Shown here in pieces: positions 8,489-17,295 of a stretch of 64,000 nt of DNA. Within the stretch, counting starts at the first letter, position 1; the number at the start of each line of letters is the position of its first letter. This DNA comes from Opitutales bacterium (GTDB lineage Bacteria; Verrucomicrobiota; Verrucomicrobiia; Opitutales; UBA2995). The translations under genes and the position numbers were made by a program. The stretch is from assembly GCA_022824405.1 (NCBI GenBank), contig JAJDZZ010000021.1:40656-104655 (forward strand), written 5' to 3'. The notes beneath the pieces were generated by a model. It made no database searches and was not told the origin of the DNA. It saw only the letters and a program-made list of their open reading frames with translations.

Positions 8489-9259
8489 ATGAAATCCAAG
8501 TTCCGTTACTCCAGCCTCGACAGCGAAGGCTTTACCCTGATCGAAATGATCACGGTAATCGCCATCATCTTATTGCTCGGCGCTCTCTTGTTTCCCACCG
8601 TAACCAGTTTCCTGAAAAGAGGCCAACAAGCCCAATCCCTCAACAATATCCGGCAAATTGCCAATGCCTACATCCAATACCGCTCGGACAATATCGGCAG
8701 AAATCTGCCCCTGAGGATCAGCAAAAATCCATCTACCGGACAGAATGCCGGTTTCGAAATCGCCAACCCCTATCATATCGCTTATGAATTTGCCTGGCGC
8801 GAATACCTCAACGAAGGCGCCATCTATCAAATTCCGACCGACTTGCACGTGGAACAACAAGGTGTCTTTCCCCAATCGGTGGCGGTGCGCAATGCGGCAG
8901 ACTCCCCCTGGGTCCTTTCCAATACCTTTAACAATTCCCCCATCAGTTTCGATCTGGTAGCGGGACTTTCGTCCAATGCCCCTCCCTCCACCCCGGTGGC
9001 CATTACCCGGGGATTGAATCCGGAAACGGGAAGATGGGATGAGGACGAAACCGTTTCCCCTTTCGGGGCGGAAGGCGGGCACATCGCCTTTCTGGACGGT
9101 CACGTGGATTGGCACGAAAATGTCACCGATAGATTGACCAACCCGAAAACGAGGCAACCGGTCGATAATATCCTCCGGGCAATTTCCCAAGGAGCCAAAT
9201 TTTTCGGCGACCCACAAAAAAGTCTCCTCCACAACAAAGAAGGAATCCCGGCCGATTAA
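8489..9259 (+). CDS. Type IV pilin-like / pseudopilin protein with H-x-DG tail motif
   Basis: The 256 residues start with a short leader and the prepilin cleavage site G|FTLIEM (cleavage after about residue 14). The hydrophobic N-terminal helix ITVIAIILLLGALLFPTV follows. Near the C-terminus HIAFLDGHVDWHE resembles the HxxxxDGHVxW motif of the DUF1559-like pseudopilins that are abundant in Verrucomicrobia and Planctomycetes. The mature protein would sit in the membrane or in a pseudopilus. No secretion ATPase or prepilin peptidase is in the window. Two further pseudopilins lie at 37-38 kb. Confidence 0.85.
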   Translation: MKSKFRYSSLDSEGFTLIEMITVIAIILLLGALLFPTVTSFLKRGQQAQSLNNIRQIANAYIQYRSDNIGRNLPLRISKNPSTGQNAGFEIANPYHIAYEFAWREYLNEGAIYQIPTDLHVEQQGVFPQSVAVRNAADSPWVLSNTFNNSPISFDLVAGLSSNAPPSTPVAITRGLNPETGRWDEDETVSPFGAEGGHIAFLDGHVDWHENVTDRLTNPKTRQPVDNILRAISQGAKFFGDPQKSLLHNKEGIPAD

Positions 9260-9305
9260 TCCCCCTGAAACGGGAGAGAGGAATCTCGCAAATATCGCGA
9301 TTAAT

Positions 9306-9695
9306 CTAATCCCACAGAGTCGGGACGACCCCGGACCTGATTATAGCACGATCTTTGGTAATAAGGGTAAGCCGGTGCGTGCGAGCAGTAGCGGTAATAA
9401 CCCTGTCAAAGGGATCTTTCTGCTTCCAAGTAAGATTGGCCGCATCGGCAGCGATTCCAGCTGTTATGGGCAAAATGATGAATTGCTCGGCAATGCTCCG
9501 CAAGCCTAGCTCGATATCGGGTTTTAGATTTACCACCCTCCTACCTGCCAGCATGGCTATTTCCAGCAGTGATATGTCCGAGAGCGCTACCGAACCTCCA
9601 GGCTCAAGGCCGATCGCCTCGCGGGCCGCAACACCCAATCGCGTGTTCCCTTCAAGCAACCATATCGCCGCGTGCGTGTCCAACAAGTAGGTCAT
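9306..9695 (-). CDS. vapC: PIN-domain toxin (VapC-like ribonuclease)
   Basis: A 129-residue PIN protein. It begins TYLLDTHAAIWLLEG with the first acidic residue at position 6. Other acidic positions of the active site are in SLLEIAML (near 49) and DPFDRVITATA (about 90-96). PIN toxins cut RNA with a Mg2+ centre until neutralised by their antitoxin. The ATG at 9695 overlaps the antitoxin stop as ATGA, the usual coupling for such pairs. An alternative start five codons upstream, inside the antitoxin gene, is less likely. Many VapC toxins cleave tRNA, but the target here is unknown. Confidence 0.88.
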   Translation of the reverse strand: MTYLLDTHAAIWLLEGNTRLGVAAREAIGLEPGGSVALSDISLLEIAMLAGRRVVNLKPDIELGLRSIAEQFIILPITAGIAADAANLTWKQKDPFDRVITATARTHRLTLITKDRAIIRSGVVPTLWD

Positions 9696-9919
9696 AGTCG
9701 AGCTTCCCAATCGGTGGGTGAAGCGCCTGAATCTTCAGGTTTCAATCCCATTGATTGTATGCTCTCCCGCAAGGCTCCGAAAAGGCTATCCCCGGCCGGC
9801 TTCTGCGCTGTCAATACGAGATTCCCCTCCCGCGTCTTGATGACAACTCGGTCGCCGGCCAAGGCGGCGCGTTTGATTCGGGGAAACTCCCGCAATAAAC
9901 CGCTCACGTTCGTTTGCAT
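9692..9919 (-). CDS. Antitoxin of the VapBC-like pair (Phd/YefM-like)
   Basis: The 75 residues comprise a predicted N-terminal DNA-binding part (LLREFPRIKRAALAGDRVVIKTRE), similar in layout to Phd/YefM-type antitoxins, and an acidic, flexible C-terminal half that would wrap the toxin. It lies directly upstream of the PIN gene and overlaps it by four bases. By analogy with other toxin-antitoxin operons it probably represses its own promoter, which would lie around 9920-9960 on the minus strand. I do not see a clear operator. Confidence 0.8.
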   Translation of the reverse strand: MQTNVSGLLREFPRIKRAALAGDRVVIKTREGNLVLTAQKPAGDSLFGALRESIQSMGLKPEDSGASPTDWEARL

Positions 9920-9964
9920 GTCAAGTAATTTGTCTGATCATTTCATGGGAGTCAATGCCATATC

Positions 9965-10208
9965 TTTGTCCATCCGCGGTCAATTCTCTCCCTCTCTGTG
10001 CTCTCTGTGTCCTCGGTGGTTAATCCCTCCCCATTCCTTTCGATCACGATCACGATAAAACTTCAGCCTTCCCCCCCTTTTTCCCTATTCTACATGCGCC
10101 AGGGGGTCAGTCCTGGATTTTCAACATGGGGACACGTCAAAAATCAAGGAGCTGACCCCTTCCTCCGGATCACGGTTACGATTAATCACAGCACCTTCAG
10201 CCTTCCTG
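9965..10208. repeat. Repeat-word cluster A'-E-F-I-E with REP-like palindrome
   Basis: The cluster holds word A' (ctctgtgctctctgtgtcct, about 9988-10015), word E (10038-10058), word F (cttcagcct), a full REP-like palindrome I (10107-10162; see separate entry) and a degenerate word E (ggatcacggttacgatta). It ends in word F, which runs into the 3' end of glgA. No gene is present. Confidence 0.8.
10107..10162. repeat. REP-like palindrome I, copy 1
   Basis: GGGGTCAGTCCTGGATTTT pairs imperfectly with AAAAATCAAGGAGCTGACCCC across a loop containing a short GGGGACACGTC segment. The result is a hairpin of about 56 bases. A second copy is at 24268-24327 and half copies occur elsewhere. This is the form of REP elements that are mobilised in trans by IS200-like RayT transposases. 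No such gene is in the window. Confidence 0.75.
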
Positions 10209-11678
10209 CTAAGGGCTGAAGGTTTGGGAATCGCCGAACATCAATTCGGTGTAGAGGTTTTCGTAATCCCGGGCGGAAAGTTTCCAGGAAAAGTCGCGGG
10301 CCATGGCGTTTCGCTGGATTTTGCGGTAGCGTTTTGTGTCGGCGTATAATTCGAAGGATTGCTCCAGCCCTTTTCCGAGCCCTTTTTCGTCGGGGCTGAA
10401 GACGATTCCCGTGCCCGATTGCGGATTCTCGAGGGCATCGACAACGGTATCGGCGAGGCCACCCACGCGGCTGACGAGGGGCAATGTTCCGTAGCGTTGA
10501 CTGTACATCTGATTGAGGCCGCAGGGCTCAAACCGCGATGGAATGAGGAAAAAATCGGCCCCGGCCTGAATGAGATGACTCAGTGCTTCATCGTGGTCGA
10601 AGCAGGCATGCACTTTGTCGGGCAATTTTTTCCCAAGTCTTTTCAATCCCTGTTCCAGCTTGGCATCCCCTTTCCCCAAGGCCACAAATTGAACGTTTTT
10701 CTTCGCCCAGAATTTTCCCTGTTTAAGAATAAAATCGATGCCTTTCTGGTCGGTCAAACGGGACACCAGCCCATAGAGGGGAGCGCCGGGCTTTTTCGGT
10801 AAATTTACCTTTTTCAACAAGGCCTCTTTATTTTCCCGCTTACGATCGAGGTTTCTGACGGTGTAATTTGCGGGGATGTGAATATCGGTCTTGGGATTCC
10901 AGGCATTGATATCGATACCGTTTAAAATGGCGTGGAGTTCGTTTTGGCGTTGTTGCAGAACGCCTTCCAATCCGCAGCCGAATTCGGGAAGGAGGATTTC
11001 CCTGGCATAGTTGGGGCTCACCGTGGTTACGCCATCGGCAAAGAGTATGCCACATTTCAGAAAATTGACCTGTCCGTAATACTCCAGGCCATCGATGCTG
11101 AAGAAAGCTGAGGGCAGGTTGGTCAAATCGAAGGCCCGGTCGGGAAAAACCCCTTGAAAAGCCAGGTTATGGATAGTGAGCAAACTTCGCATACCTACCT
11201 GCAAGCCTTTGTAGGCCTCCTCCACGCGAGCGAAAATGGGCACCAGGGCGCTTTGCCAGTCGTGGCAATGAAGGATATCGGCGTGGATATTTTCCCGGAT
11301 GAGGGTATCCACTACGGCCTTGCAATAGAAAATGAACCGGGCATCGTTATCGCTGTAATCCCTGGCCTTGGTACCGTAAGGATAGCTGCGGTCGAAGAAC
11401 TCATCGCGGCCGATCAGGTATAATTCAAGGCGCCTGCCCAATTTCAAACGATAAACTTCCCCCTCGTAAGCCTCATCGCCCAACTGTATGAAAATCGAAT
11501 GTCGCCTTTGAGCTTTGGCGAACCATTCCGATTCGCGAATCGTGCGATAAAGCGGTAAAAAGCTGATAACCTCATGACCCTGTTTAGCCGTATGCCTGGA
11601 CAATGATTCCACTACATCAGCCAGTCCCCCCGTCTTGATAAAGGGATGCTGCTCACTGCTTACGTGAACGATTTTCAT
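10209..11678 (-). CDS. glgA: Glycogen synthase, GT5 family (GlgA)
   Basis: The 489 residues begin KIVHVSSEQHPFIKTGGLADV and include the ADP-glucose-binding KTGGLADV loop of GT5. The C-terminal nucleotide-binding half has PSRFEPCGLNQMYSQRYGT, with the catalytic glutamate, and GTGIVF. It transfers glucose from ADP-glucose to growing alpha-1,4-glucan in the cytosol. The frame is open to 11801, but the ATG at 11678 gives the conserved N-terminus. No other glg genes are adjacent. The last codons (TFSP and TAG) lie in repeat word F. The gene diverges from rnr with 73 bases between the starts. Confidence 0.93.
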   Translation of the reverse strand: MKIVHVSSEQHPFIKTGGLADVVESLSRHTAKQGHEVISFLPLYRTIRESEWFAKAQRRHSIFIQLGDEAYEGEVYRLKLGRRLELYLIGRDEFFDRSYPYGTKARDYSDNDARFIFYCKAVVDTLIRENIHADILHCHDWQSALVPIFARVEEAYKGLQVGMRSLLTIHNLAFQGVFPDRAFDLTNLPSAFFSIDGLEYYGQVNFLKCGILFADGVTTVSPNYAREILLPEFGCGLEGVLQQRQNELHAILNGIDINAWNPKTDIHIPANYTVRNLDRKRENKEALLKKVNLPKKPGAPLYGLVSRLTDQKGIDFILKQGKFWAKKNVQFVALGKGDAKLEQGLKRLGKKLPDKVHACFDHDEALSHLIQAGADFFLIPSRFEPCGLNQMYSQRYGTLPLVSRVGGLADTVVDALENPQSGTGIVFSPDEKGLGKGLEQSFELYADTKRYRKIQRNAMARDFSWKLSARDYENLYTELMFGDSQTFSP

Positions 11679-11751
11679 CCGGTCAAAATGGGTATAAAAA
11701 CCTGTCGAGCAAAGAAAAAGCGCAAAAAAATTCCAATTAATCCGCACCATA

Positions 11752-14055
11752 ATGAAATTTAAAAAACCCATTTTGGATCTCCTCGGATCCAAGCGATACA
11801 TTCCCTTGGGGGCTCATGGCATTGGAACAGCCCTGGGCATAACCAAGAATTCCCACCAACAAATTTTAAACCGGGAGTTGGGACAATTACTGTCCCAAGG
11901 CCAGATCGTAAAGATCAAGAAGGGACGCTTCGTCATCCCCAAGGACGCGAACCTGGTAAGCGGCACCATTCGTTTTCGCCAAAGTGGAAATGCGATCCTC
12001 CTGGCCGATCCTCTCCCCGACGGTACGATGCCCGATCCCCTGCCCATCCGGGCTGCCGATACCGGGACTGCTCTCCATCAGGACAAGGTAGTGGCGAGGC
12101 GGTTTAATCGGCAGCGTCGGCTCTACGGACGGGGACGGCGGGGGCACCGCCTTTCCAAACGCCACGATACCTACGGCCGTGTAATCCGAATTCTCGAACG
12201 CAAGAACCGGTGTATCGTCGGCACTCTGAAAAAAGCCCGCTACCATTACTACATTGTGCCGGATAACCCGTCCATTCACGTGGACGTGGTGGCCCTGTCA
12301 CCGGAAAAGAGCGGCCTGCGCCCCTTGCCCAAAATTGGTGACAAGGTAGTGGTTGAAATGGAGGATTGGAATCAGCCCCACATGAACCCGGAAGGGAAAA
12401 TCGTCGAGGTTTTGGGCAAGACCTTCACCCCCGGGGCGGAATACAAGGGTGTGCTGCGAAAGTTTGGATTGGAGCCTCAATTTCCCCCGGCGGTTATGAA
12501 GGAGATGAAGCGATTGCCCGATTCGATCCCGGGGAGAGCCCTGGCGGGCCGGAGAGACCTGTCCCAGGTTTTGACCTTTACCATCGACCCCGAGGACGCC
12601 AAAGATTTCGACGACGCCTTATCGGTGGAATACCTGGACAATGGAAACATACGGATCGGGATCCATATTGCGGACGTTGCAGCCTTCGTTAAACCGGGAA
12701 GCGCCTTGGACCGGGAAGCGCTCAAGCGTGGAAACTCCACCTACCTGGTCGGAACCGTTATACCCATGCTTCCGGAAGGGTTGAGCAACGGTTTGTGCAG
12801 CCTGAAGGAAAACGAAATCCGTCTCACCAAGTCCGTCATTTTCACCTTTTCCCCGGAAGGCAAGATACGAAAGGTGGATTATGCCAACACCTTCATCAAA
12901 AGCCGCAAAAGGCTGACCTATGGACAGGCCCTGACCTTATTGAAGGAAGACGACTTGGAAGCGGCGAGGAATCTGCCCTTGCCCCCCAAGCACCAGACCG
13001 CTTCCACCGGCCGTCCCCTGCGCAATATGAGCGATGGAGAACTGGCCGAGTTGCAAACGGGGATCCGCGCCTGCTGGGGCATCGCGTCCATTTTGAGACA
13101 AAAACGTTTCGCCCGGGGGAGCCTGGACCTGGACATGCCGGAGGTGAAGATTCATGTCGACGAAGAGGGTTACGCCTCTGAAATGAAGGCGGTAGAAAGC
13201 GATGAAAGCCATCAACTGATCGAGGAATTCATGCTGGCTGCGAACGAGGGTGTGGCCCGCCAGTTGAGAAAACACAAGTTACCGGCCATCTACCGGGTCC
13301 ACCAGAAACCGGATGAACAGAAGCTGTTCGAACTACGCGAAACCATGCTCACCTACGGCCTGCGGACCGGGGATCTGAACAGCAAGCGGGAAGTTGTCAA
13401 ATTGCTGGCGGCCATCAAATCCCACATCTGTGGCTACACGCTGCGCATACAGTTTCTCCGGTCCCTACGCCAGGCTTGCTACAGGGCGAAACCAGAGGGG
13501 CATTACGGACTGCACAAAGCCAATTACACCCATTTCACCTCTCCCATCCGGCGCTACGCCGATCTGATCGTCCACCGCATCTTCGATAATTTTCTGGTTC
13601 AGGTAAAAAACCGGAAACCCCTTCCGGGAAAACAAACATTCTATAAACCGTCCCGGCTGGAGGAATTTGCCCAACAGGTCAGCTCGACCGAACAAAACAG
13701 CACCCAGGCGGAACGGGAATCGGTCAAAATCAAACAACTCGAGTATTTTGAACGGGAGCTGAAAAAACCCGAAAAAACCGTCTATAATGCCGCCATTCTC
13801 GATATCAGGAATCATGGGCTCTTCGTGGAATTAAAGGAATCCCTCGTCTTCGGGCTGCTGCCCATGTCTAGTTTGAAAGACGATCTTTACCGGGTATCGG
13901 AGGACGGCAATCAGCTCTACGGCCGCCGTACCGGAAAGACGATGAGGGAGGGTGAGACCATCCAGGTGGTGGTGGCCAAAGTCGATCGATTCAAACGGCA
14001 AATCGATTTTGATCTGGCCAATCCAAGAAAATTGCAAAAACCTGTGGCCCGTTAA
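11752..14055 (+). CDS. rnr: Ribonuclease R (RNB exoribonuclease)
   Basis: The 767 residues follow the RNase R order: an N-terminal winged-helix region, cold-shock-like OB domains (about 60-240), the RNB catalytic domain (about 265-600) and a C-terminal S1 domain (about 675-755). The catalytic acidic cluster is in TIDPEDAKDFDDALSVE, and the HFTSPIRRYADLIVHR segment marks the end of RNB. It degrades structured RNA processively from the 3' end. It has the S1 domain but no long lysine-rich tail. The DUF5069 gene starts 38 bases downstream. Confidence 0.93.
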   Translation: MKFKKPILDLLGSKRYIPLGAHGIGTALGITKNSHQQILNRELGQLLSQGQIVKIKKGRFVIPKDANLVSGTIRFRQSGNAILLADPLPDGTMPDPLPIRAADTGTALHQDKVVARRFNRQRRLYGRGRRGHRLSKRHDTYGRVIRILERKNRCIVGTLKKARYHYYIVPDNPSIHVDVVALSPEKSGLRPLPKIGDKVVVEMEDWNQPHMNPEGKIVEVLGKTFTPGAEYKGVLRKFGLEPQFPPAVMKEMKRLPDSIPGRALAGRRDLSQVLTFTIDPEDAKDFDDALSVEYLDNGNIRIGIHIADVAAFVKPGSALDREALKRGNSTYLVGTVIPMLPEGLSNGLCSLKENEIRLTKSVIFTFSPEGKIRKVDYANTFIKSRKRLTYGQALTLLKEDDLEAARNLPLPPKHQTASTGRPLRNMSDGELAELQTGIRACWGIASILRQKRFARGSLDLDMPEVKIHVDEEGYASEMKAVESDESHQLIEEFMLAANEGVARQLRKHKLPAIYRVHQKPDEQKLFELRETMLTYGLRTGDLNSKREVVKLLAAIKSHICGYTLRIQFLRSLRQACYRAKPEGHYGLHKANYTHFTSPIRRYADLIVHRIFDNFLVQVKNRKPLPGKQTFYKPSRLEEFAQQVSSTEQNSTQAERESVKIKQLEYFERELKKPEKTVYNAAILDIRNHGLFVELKESLVFGLLPMSSLKDDLYRVSEDGNQLYGRRTGKTMREGETIQVVVAKVDRFKRQIDFDLANPRKLQKPVAR

Positions 14056-14092
14056 GGTGCAAGCGGAATTCCACAATGGAACAGCGAACAGA

Positions 14093-14635
14093 ATGAATCA
14101 TTACGACTACCACACCCGACTAAAGGCGCTTTGGGAAAAAGGCGTGGAGGATTATAATCAGGGAGGGCGGTCGCCCAGAGCCTACCTGACGAAGGAAGAT
14201 CAGGCCTTTTTGTCTGAAATCGGGGCCAATGAGCAAGATCTCTACGACTTTGTCGATGATAGTATCCGCTACGGGGAACCCGACTTCGAGGTGTTTTGGG
14301 CGGTACAGTCCATGCGGTTCAACTATTTCAAGATGATCATGCAAAACCGATCGGGGGACTACATAGCGCCGATGGAAGCATATTCCCCCAAGAACGCGGA
14401 GATCAACGGCATCCCCTGGCTCCCCAGGATCATCCAAAAAGGCAAACGCAAGCTGCGAGGGGAACTCAATACCGATATCATGTACGGATGTGGAGGGGAC
14501 CGGCAATTCTGCAAAACCCACAACCTTCATCTGGCCGAGTTTTTGCAATTGGTCTGGACCCATTGGGATGACCATCAAGCTATTGCTTCCTACATCGAAG
14601 CCAACTCCCCCGCCCTGCAAAAACAAGAGGCTTGA
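14093..14635 (+). CDS. DUF5069-family protein, function unknown
   Basis: About 180 residues. The C-terminal part resembles the DUF5069 pattern: WLPRIIQKGKRKLRGEL, a short D-x-x-F turn, LAEFLQLV, then DDHQAIASYIE. The N-terminal half (NHYDYHTRLKALWEKG) contains aromatic and acidic positions of no clear meaning. DUF5069 proteins are small cytosolic proteins of unknown role, common in Verrucomicrobia and related phyla. The frame extends upstream into the end of rnr; the ATG at 14093 is chosen because it lies just after the rnr stop. It is probably cotranscribed with rnr. Confidence 0.7.
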   Translation: MNHYDYHTRLKALWEKGVEDYNQGGRSPRAYLTKEDQAFLSEIGANEQDLYDFVDDSIRYGEPDFEVFWAVQSMRFNYFKMIMQNRSGDYIAPMEAYSPKNAEINGIPWLPRIIQKGKRKLRGELNTDIMYGCGGDRQFCKTHNLHLAEFLQLVWTHWDDHQAIASYIEANSPALQKQEA

Positions 14636-14727
14636 ACGGATCGGGCTCCTTCCGACCCTTCTTATTTTCCCTCTTCATCCACATATGGAACTTGCCCACC
14701 CGCTTTGGGTGTTTTTTAGTCAAGGCT

Positions 14728-15198
14728 ATGGACAAGGGGATAACACCCGTTACTATCAAAGGCTTGGTCCCTACAAGTACGGGCATGGCGGTATTTTTGG
14801 GAACCGAGTTAAAGACATTTGTCATCTATATCGATCCGAATGTGGGCCATGCCCTTTCCCTGGCCATCAATGGGGTAAAAAAAAGCCGGCCCCTCACCCA
14901 CGACCTCATTTCCCACCTTCTCCTGGGTCTGGATGCAAAACTGGACCGGGTCATCATTAACGATGTCGATTGGGACAAATTTTTCGCCCGCATGATCATC
15001 GTCATGGAAAATGAACTGGGCAAAAAGATCATCGAAATCGATTCGCGGCCCAGCGATTCCCTGGTCATCGCGATTCAAAAAAAACGGCCCATATACGTTG
15101 CGGACAAAGTTCTCGAATCCGTCGATGACGTGACGGAGGTGTTTAACGACATCAAGTACCAATCGGGGGAAGGCGAAGGCAAAGGACCCCATCCTTGA
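14728..15198 (+). CDS. Bifunctional nuclease-domain protein (DUF151)
   Basis: The 156 residues cover the DUF151/BFN fold, with VFLGTELKTFVIYIDP near the start, THDLISHLLLGLDAKLDRVIINDV in the middle and IDSRPSDSLVIAIQ. The conserved D-S-R-P-S-D-x-x-x-x-A motif of the family is complete. Some members show RNase and DNase activity, while others are of unknown role. An upstream in-frame ATG at 14632 would add a hydrophobic stretch that overlaps the preceding gene; the ATG at 14728 fits the family better. The dus gene begins 18 bases downstream, so the two are probably cotranscribed. Confidence 0.85.
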   Translation: MDKGITPVTIKGLVPTSTGMAVFLGTELKTFVIYIDPNVGHALSLAINGVKKSRPLTHDLISHLLLGLDAKLDRVIINDVDWDKFFARMIIVMENELGKKIIEIDSRPSDSLVIAIQKKRPIYVADKVLESVDDVTEVFNDIKYQSGEGEGKGPHP

Positions 15199-15216
15199 AG
15201 CCCGCCGAGACCGCCC

Positions 15217-16308
15217 ATGCGAAAGGCTTTGCCGGATCCCATAATTGAGGGCCAGGCTCCCACGGCCTTGGCTCCCATGCAGGATGTCACGACCTGGGAA
15301 TTCATGAAAGTGGTGGACCATTTCGGATCGCCGGACTACTATTTCACCGAGTACTTCCGGGTGCACCGGACCAGTGTCCTGGACAAGCACATTTTGTACT
15401 CCATCACCCACAATCCGACGGGACGACCCGTATTCGCTCAACTCCTGGGAGAAAACCTCGAGTATCTCAAGCGCGCGGCAGGGGAACTCGGTTCCCACCC
15501 CATCGCCGGCGTCGATCTCAACTTGGGTTGCCCCGCCCCCAAGGTTTACAAAAAGAACGTAGGGGGAGGGCTCTTGAGGAACCTGGACCAGGTCGACAAA
15601 ATATTTGGAGTATTGCGCGAGTTTTCTCCCCACCGCTTCGTGGTAAAGGCCCGCATCGGTTTTGACAATACGGTCCCGTTCGAAGGTTTATTGGAACTGA
15701 TCCGAAAACACGAAGTGGATTTACTCAGCTTGCACGGAAGAACGGTAAGGGAACTTTACTGGGCGGACGTTCACTACGATTACATTAAACACGCCGTAGA
15801 CGCCCTCCCCTGTCCGGTTTTGGCCAACGGAAACATAACCAGCTACAGGAAAGCTGCTCAGGTGCTCGAGGAAACCGGTTGTCACGGTATCATGATCGGC
15901 CGTTCGGCCATTCGCAACCCCTGGATTTTCCGGCAGATTCGTCAGCATCTGAGCGGCGAAGCGGTATTCCAACCGTCGTTGGGCGACGTTCACACCTACA
16001 TACAGCTACTGCAGGAAACTTTCGCCAAGCCCGACGTGCCCGAGCGCGCCTGGGTAAATCGTTTGAAGAAATTCTTCAACTTCATCGGGTTGAGTGTCGA
16101 TCCCAAGGGGGAGTTTCTATATGAAATCAGGCGGGTGAAATCGATCGAGGAAATGAACGATGTGCTGGACAGACACCTGTTGCGGGAACCGGAGCGGCCT
16201 TTTTCCGTAGAGCCTTATCCCGGACTGGTGGCCCGTCCGAACCGCGAAAGCCCGGTAAAACCACTGGCCCAAGCCATCTCGCCAATGCGAGATGGCACAA
16301 AGGATTAA
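15217..16308 (+). CDS. tRNA-dihydrouridine synthase family protein, copy 1
   Basis: The 363 residues form an FMN-dependent TIM-barrel enzyme. The catalytic cysteine lies in LNLGCPAPKVYKKNVGG (near residue 110). LSLHGRTV (near 170) and the phosphate-binding HGIMIGRSAIRNPWIF (about 225-240) are also present. It reduces specific uridines in tRNA D-loops with NADPH. A second family member is at 23161-24135, so the two may have different target positions. The final 11 residues (AISPMRDGTKD) and the stop are encoded by a copy of repeat word G. The conserved fold ends before this point, so the tail is probably an add-on. Confidence 0.9.
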   Translation: MRKALPDPIIEGQAPTALAPMQDVTTWEFMKVVDHFGSPDYYFTEYFRVHRTSVLDKHILYSITHNPTGRPVFAQLLGENLEYLKRAAGELGSHPIAGVDLNLGCPAPKVYKKNVGGGLLRNLDQVDKIFGVLREFSPHRFVVKARIGFDNTVPFEGLLELIRKHEVDLLSLHGRTVRELYWADVHYDYIKHAVDALPCPVLANGNITSYRKAAQVLEETGCHGIMIGRSAIRNPWIFRQIRQHLSGEAVFQPSLGDVHTYIQLLQETFAKPDVPERAWVNRLKKFFNFIGLSVDPKGEFLYEIRRVKSIEEMNDVLDRHLLREPERPFSVEPYPGLVARPNRESPVKPLAQAISPMRDGTKD

Positions 16309-16467
16309 TCGTGATCATGATCGTTATCCAAAAGAACGGGATTAACCCGAATATCTCGCAAAGCTCGCTAAGAGGGGGACGGGAATGTCCCCCCTCCGTT
16401 AACTCCTGATCCGGCGAAGCCGGAACCCTTTGCGTCCTTCGCGATCTTGGCGAGAGCCTTTTCCGGG
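16276..16467. repeat. Repeat-word cluster G-E'-B-D'-C'-B'
   Basis: Word G (TCTCGCCAATGCGAGA, 16279-16294) lies inside the end of the dus gene. Then come word E reversed (taatcgtgatcatgatcg), word B (ctcgcaaagctcgctaag), word D' (gggacgggaatgtccccc), word C' (atccggcgaagccggaac) and word B' (tttgcgtccttcgcgatctt). The two B copies are inverted relative to each other around C and D, so the segment can fold back on itself. No separate gene is present. Confidence 0.8.
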
Positions 16468-17238
16468 TTAAAATTTCACCTTCAATATGGCGTCGAATTC
16501 CGGTGGCGTGGGGGAGCGGGCCTGGAAATGTTGTTTTCTTCCCTTCCAAGTCCAATGGATGTGTATGGAGGAGGCATGCAGAAACAGACGGTCGGGTTTG
16601 ATGTTCTTCCGCATCCTGCGGTTGAAGTGGAAATCGCCGTAGGTCCTGTCCCCGACGATGGGGAGTTTTCGCTGGGCGCACTGCACGCGCAGTTGATGGG
16701 TGCGGCCCGTCAGGGGTCTTAGATTCAAGAGGCTCAGTCGGGGCGAAGAAATTTTTGTCAAAAGGGTTTCAACCTGGGATTCGGCCAAGCGGCCGCCCGC
16801 ACCGCCGATTTCCGAACGGATGCTCAAGCCCGTCCTTCTCCGACGCATGAAGTCTTTCCAATGGTAATGCTTCTCCCGGGATAAACCCGCCACAACGGCC
16901 AGGTAGGATTTGGACACCCTTCGGCTGGAAAACTGTTTTCTCAGGATTTCCGTCATGGGGGAGTTTACGCAACCCAGGATGACTCCGGAGGTAGGGGAAT
17001 CGAGTCGGTGCAGCAGGTGAAATTGAAACGTCTCGTCCCCCCGCTTCCAAAGGTAACGCTCCCGTTGCCTGCTCCAATGACAAGTCAGAAGACTTCTGAT
17101 CCTTTCCTCCTTGGAATTAGGGTGAGACAAGATGCGAACGGGTTTTTCCAAGGCAACTAATCCTTCGGGATGGGTCTCGATTACGGAAACCCCGCGGCCC
17201 AGGGGAATATGTTCAATAATCCTGGCCAGGTCTGTCAC
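16468..17238 (-). CDS. RluA-family RNA pseudouridine synthase
   Basis: The 256 residues carry the catalytic signature HRLDSPTSGV with the active aspartate at about residue 78. Other family segments are KSYLAVVAG and the later GRTHQLRVQCAQ and PIVGDRTYG strands. It isomerises uridine to pseudouridine in rRNA or tRNA. No S4 RNA-binding domain is visible at the N-terminus, so it is of the compact RluA/RluC-like type, and the target site is unknown. The start at 17238 gives the usual spacing to the signature. It lies 57 bases from the TonB-like gene, on the same strand. Confidence 0.88.
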   Translation of the reverse strand: MTDLARIIEHIPLGRGVSVIETHPEGLVALEKPVRILSHPNSKEERIRSLLTCHWSRQRERYLWKRGDETFQFHLLHRLDSPTSGVILGCVNSPMTEILRKQFSSRRVSKSYLAVVAGLSREKHYHWKDFMRRRRTGLSIRSEIGGAGGRLAESQVETLLTKISSPRLSLLNLRPLTGRTHQLRVQCAQRKLPIVGDRTYGDFHFNRRMRKNIKPDRLFLHASSIHIHWTWKGRKQHFQARSPTPPEFDAILKVKF

Positions 17239-17295
17239 CGTGCAATGTCCATTTATATGTGGGAGAAATGAAGGGGATGGCTTGGGCCCGCAAAA

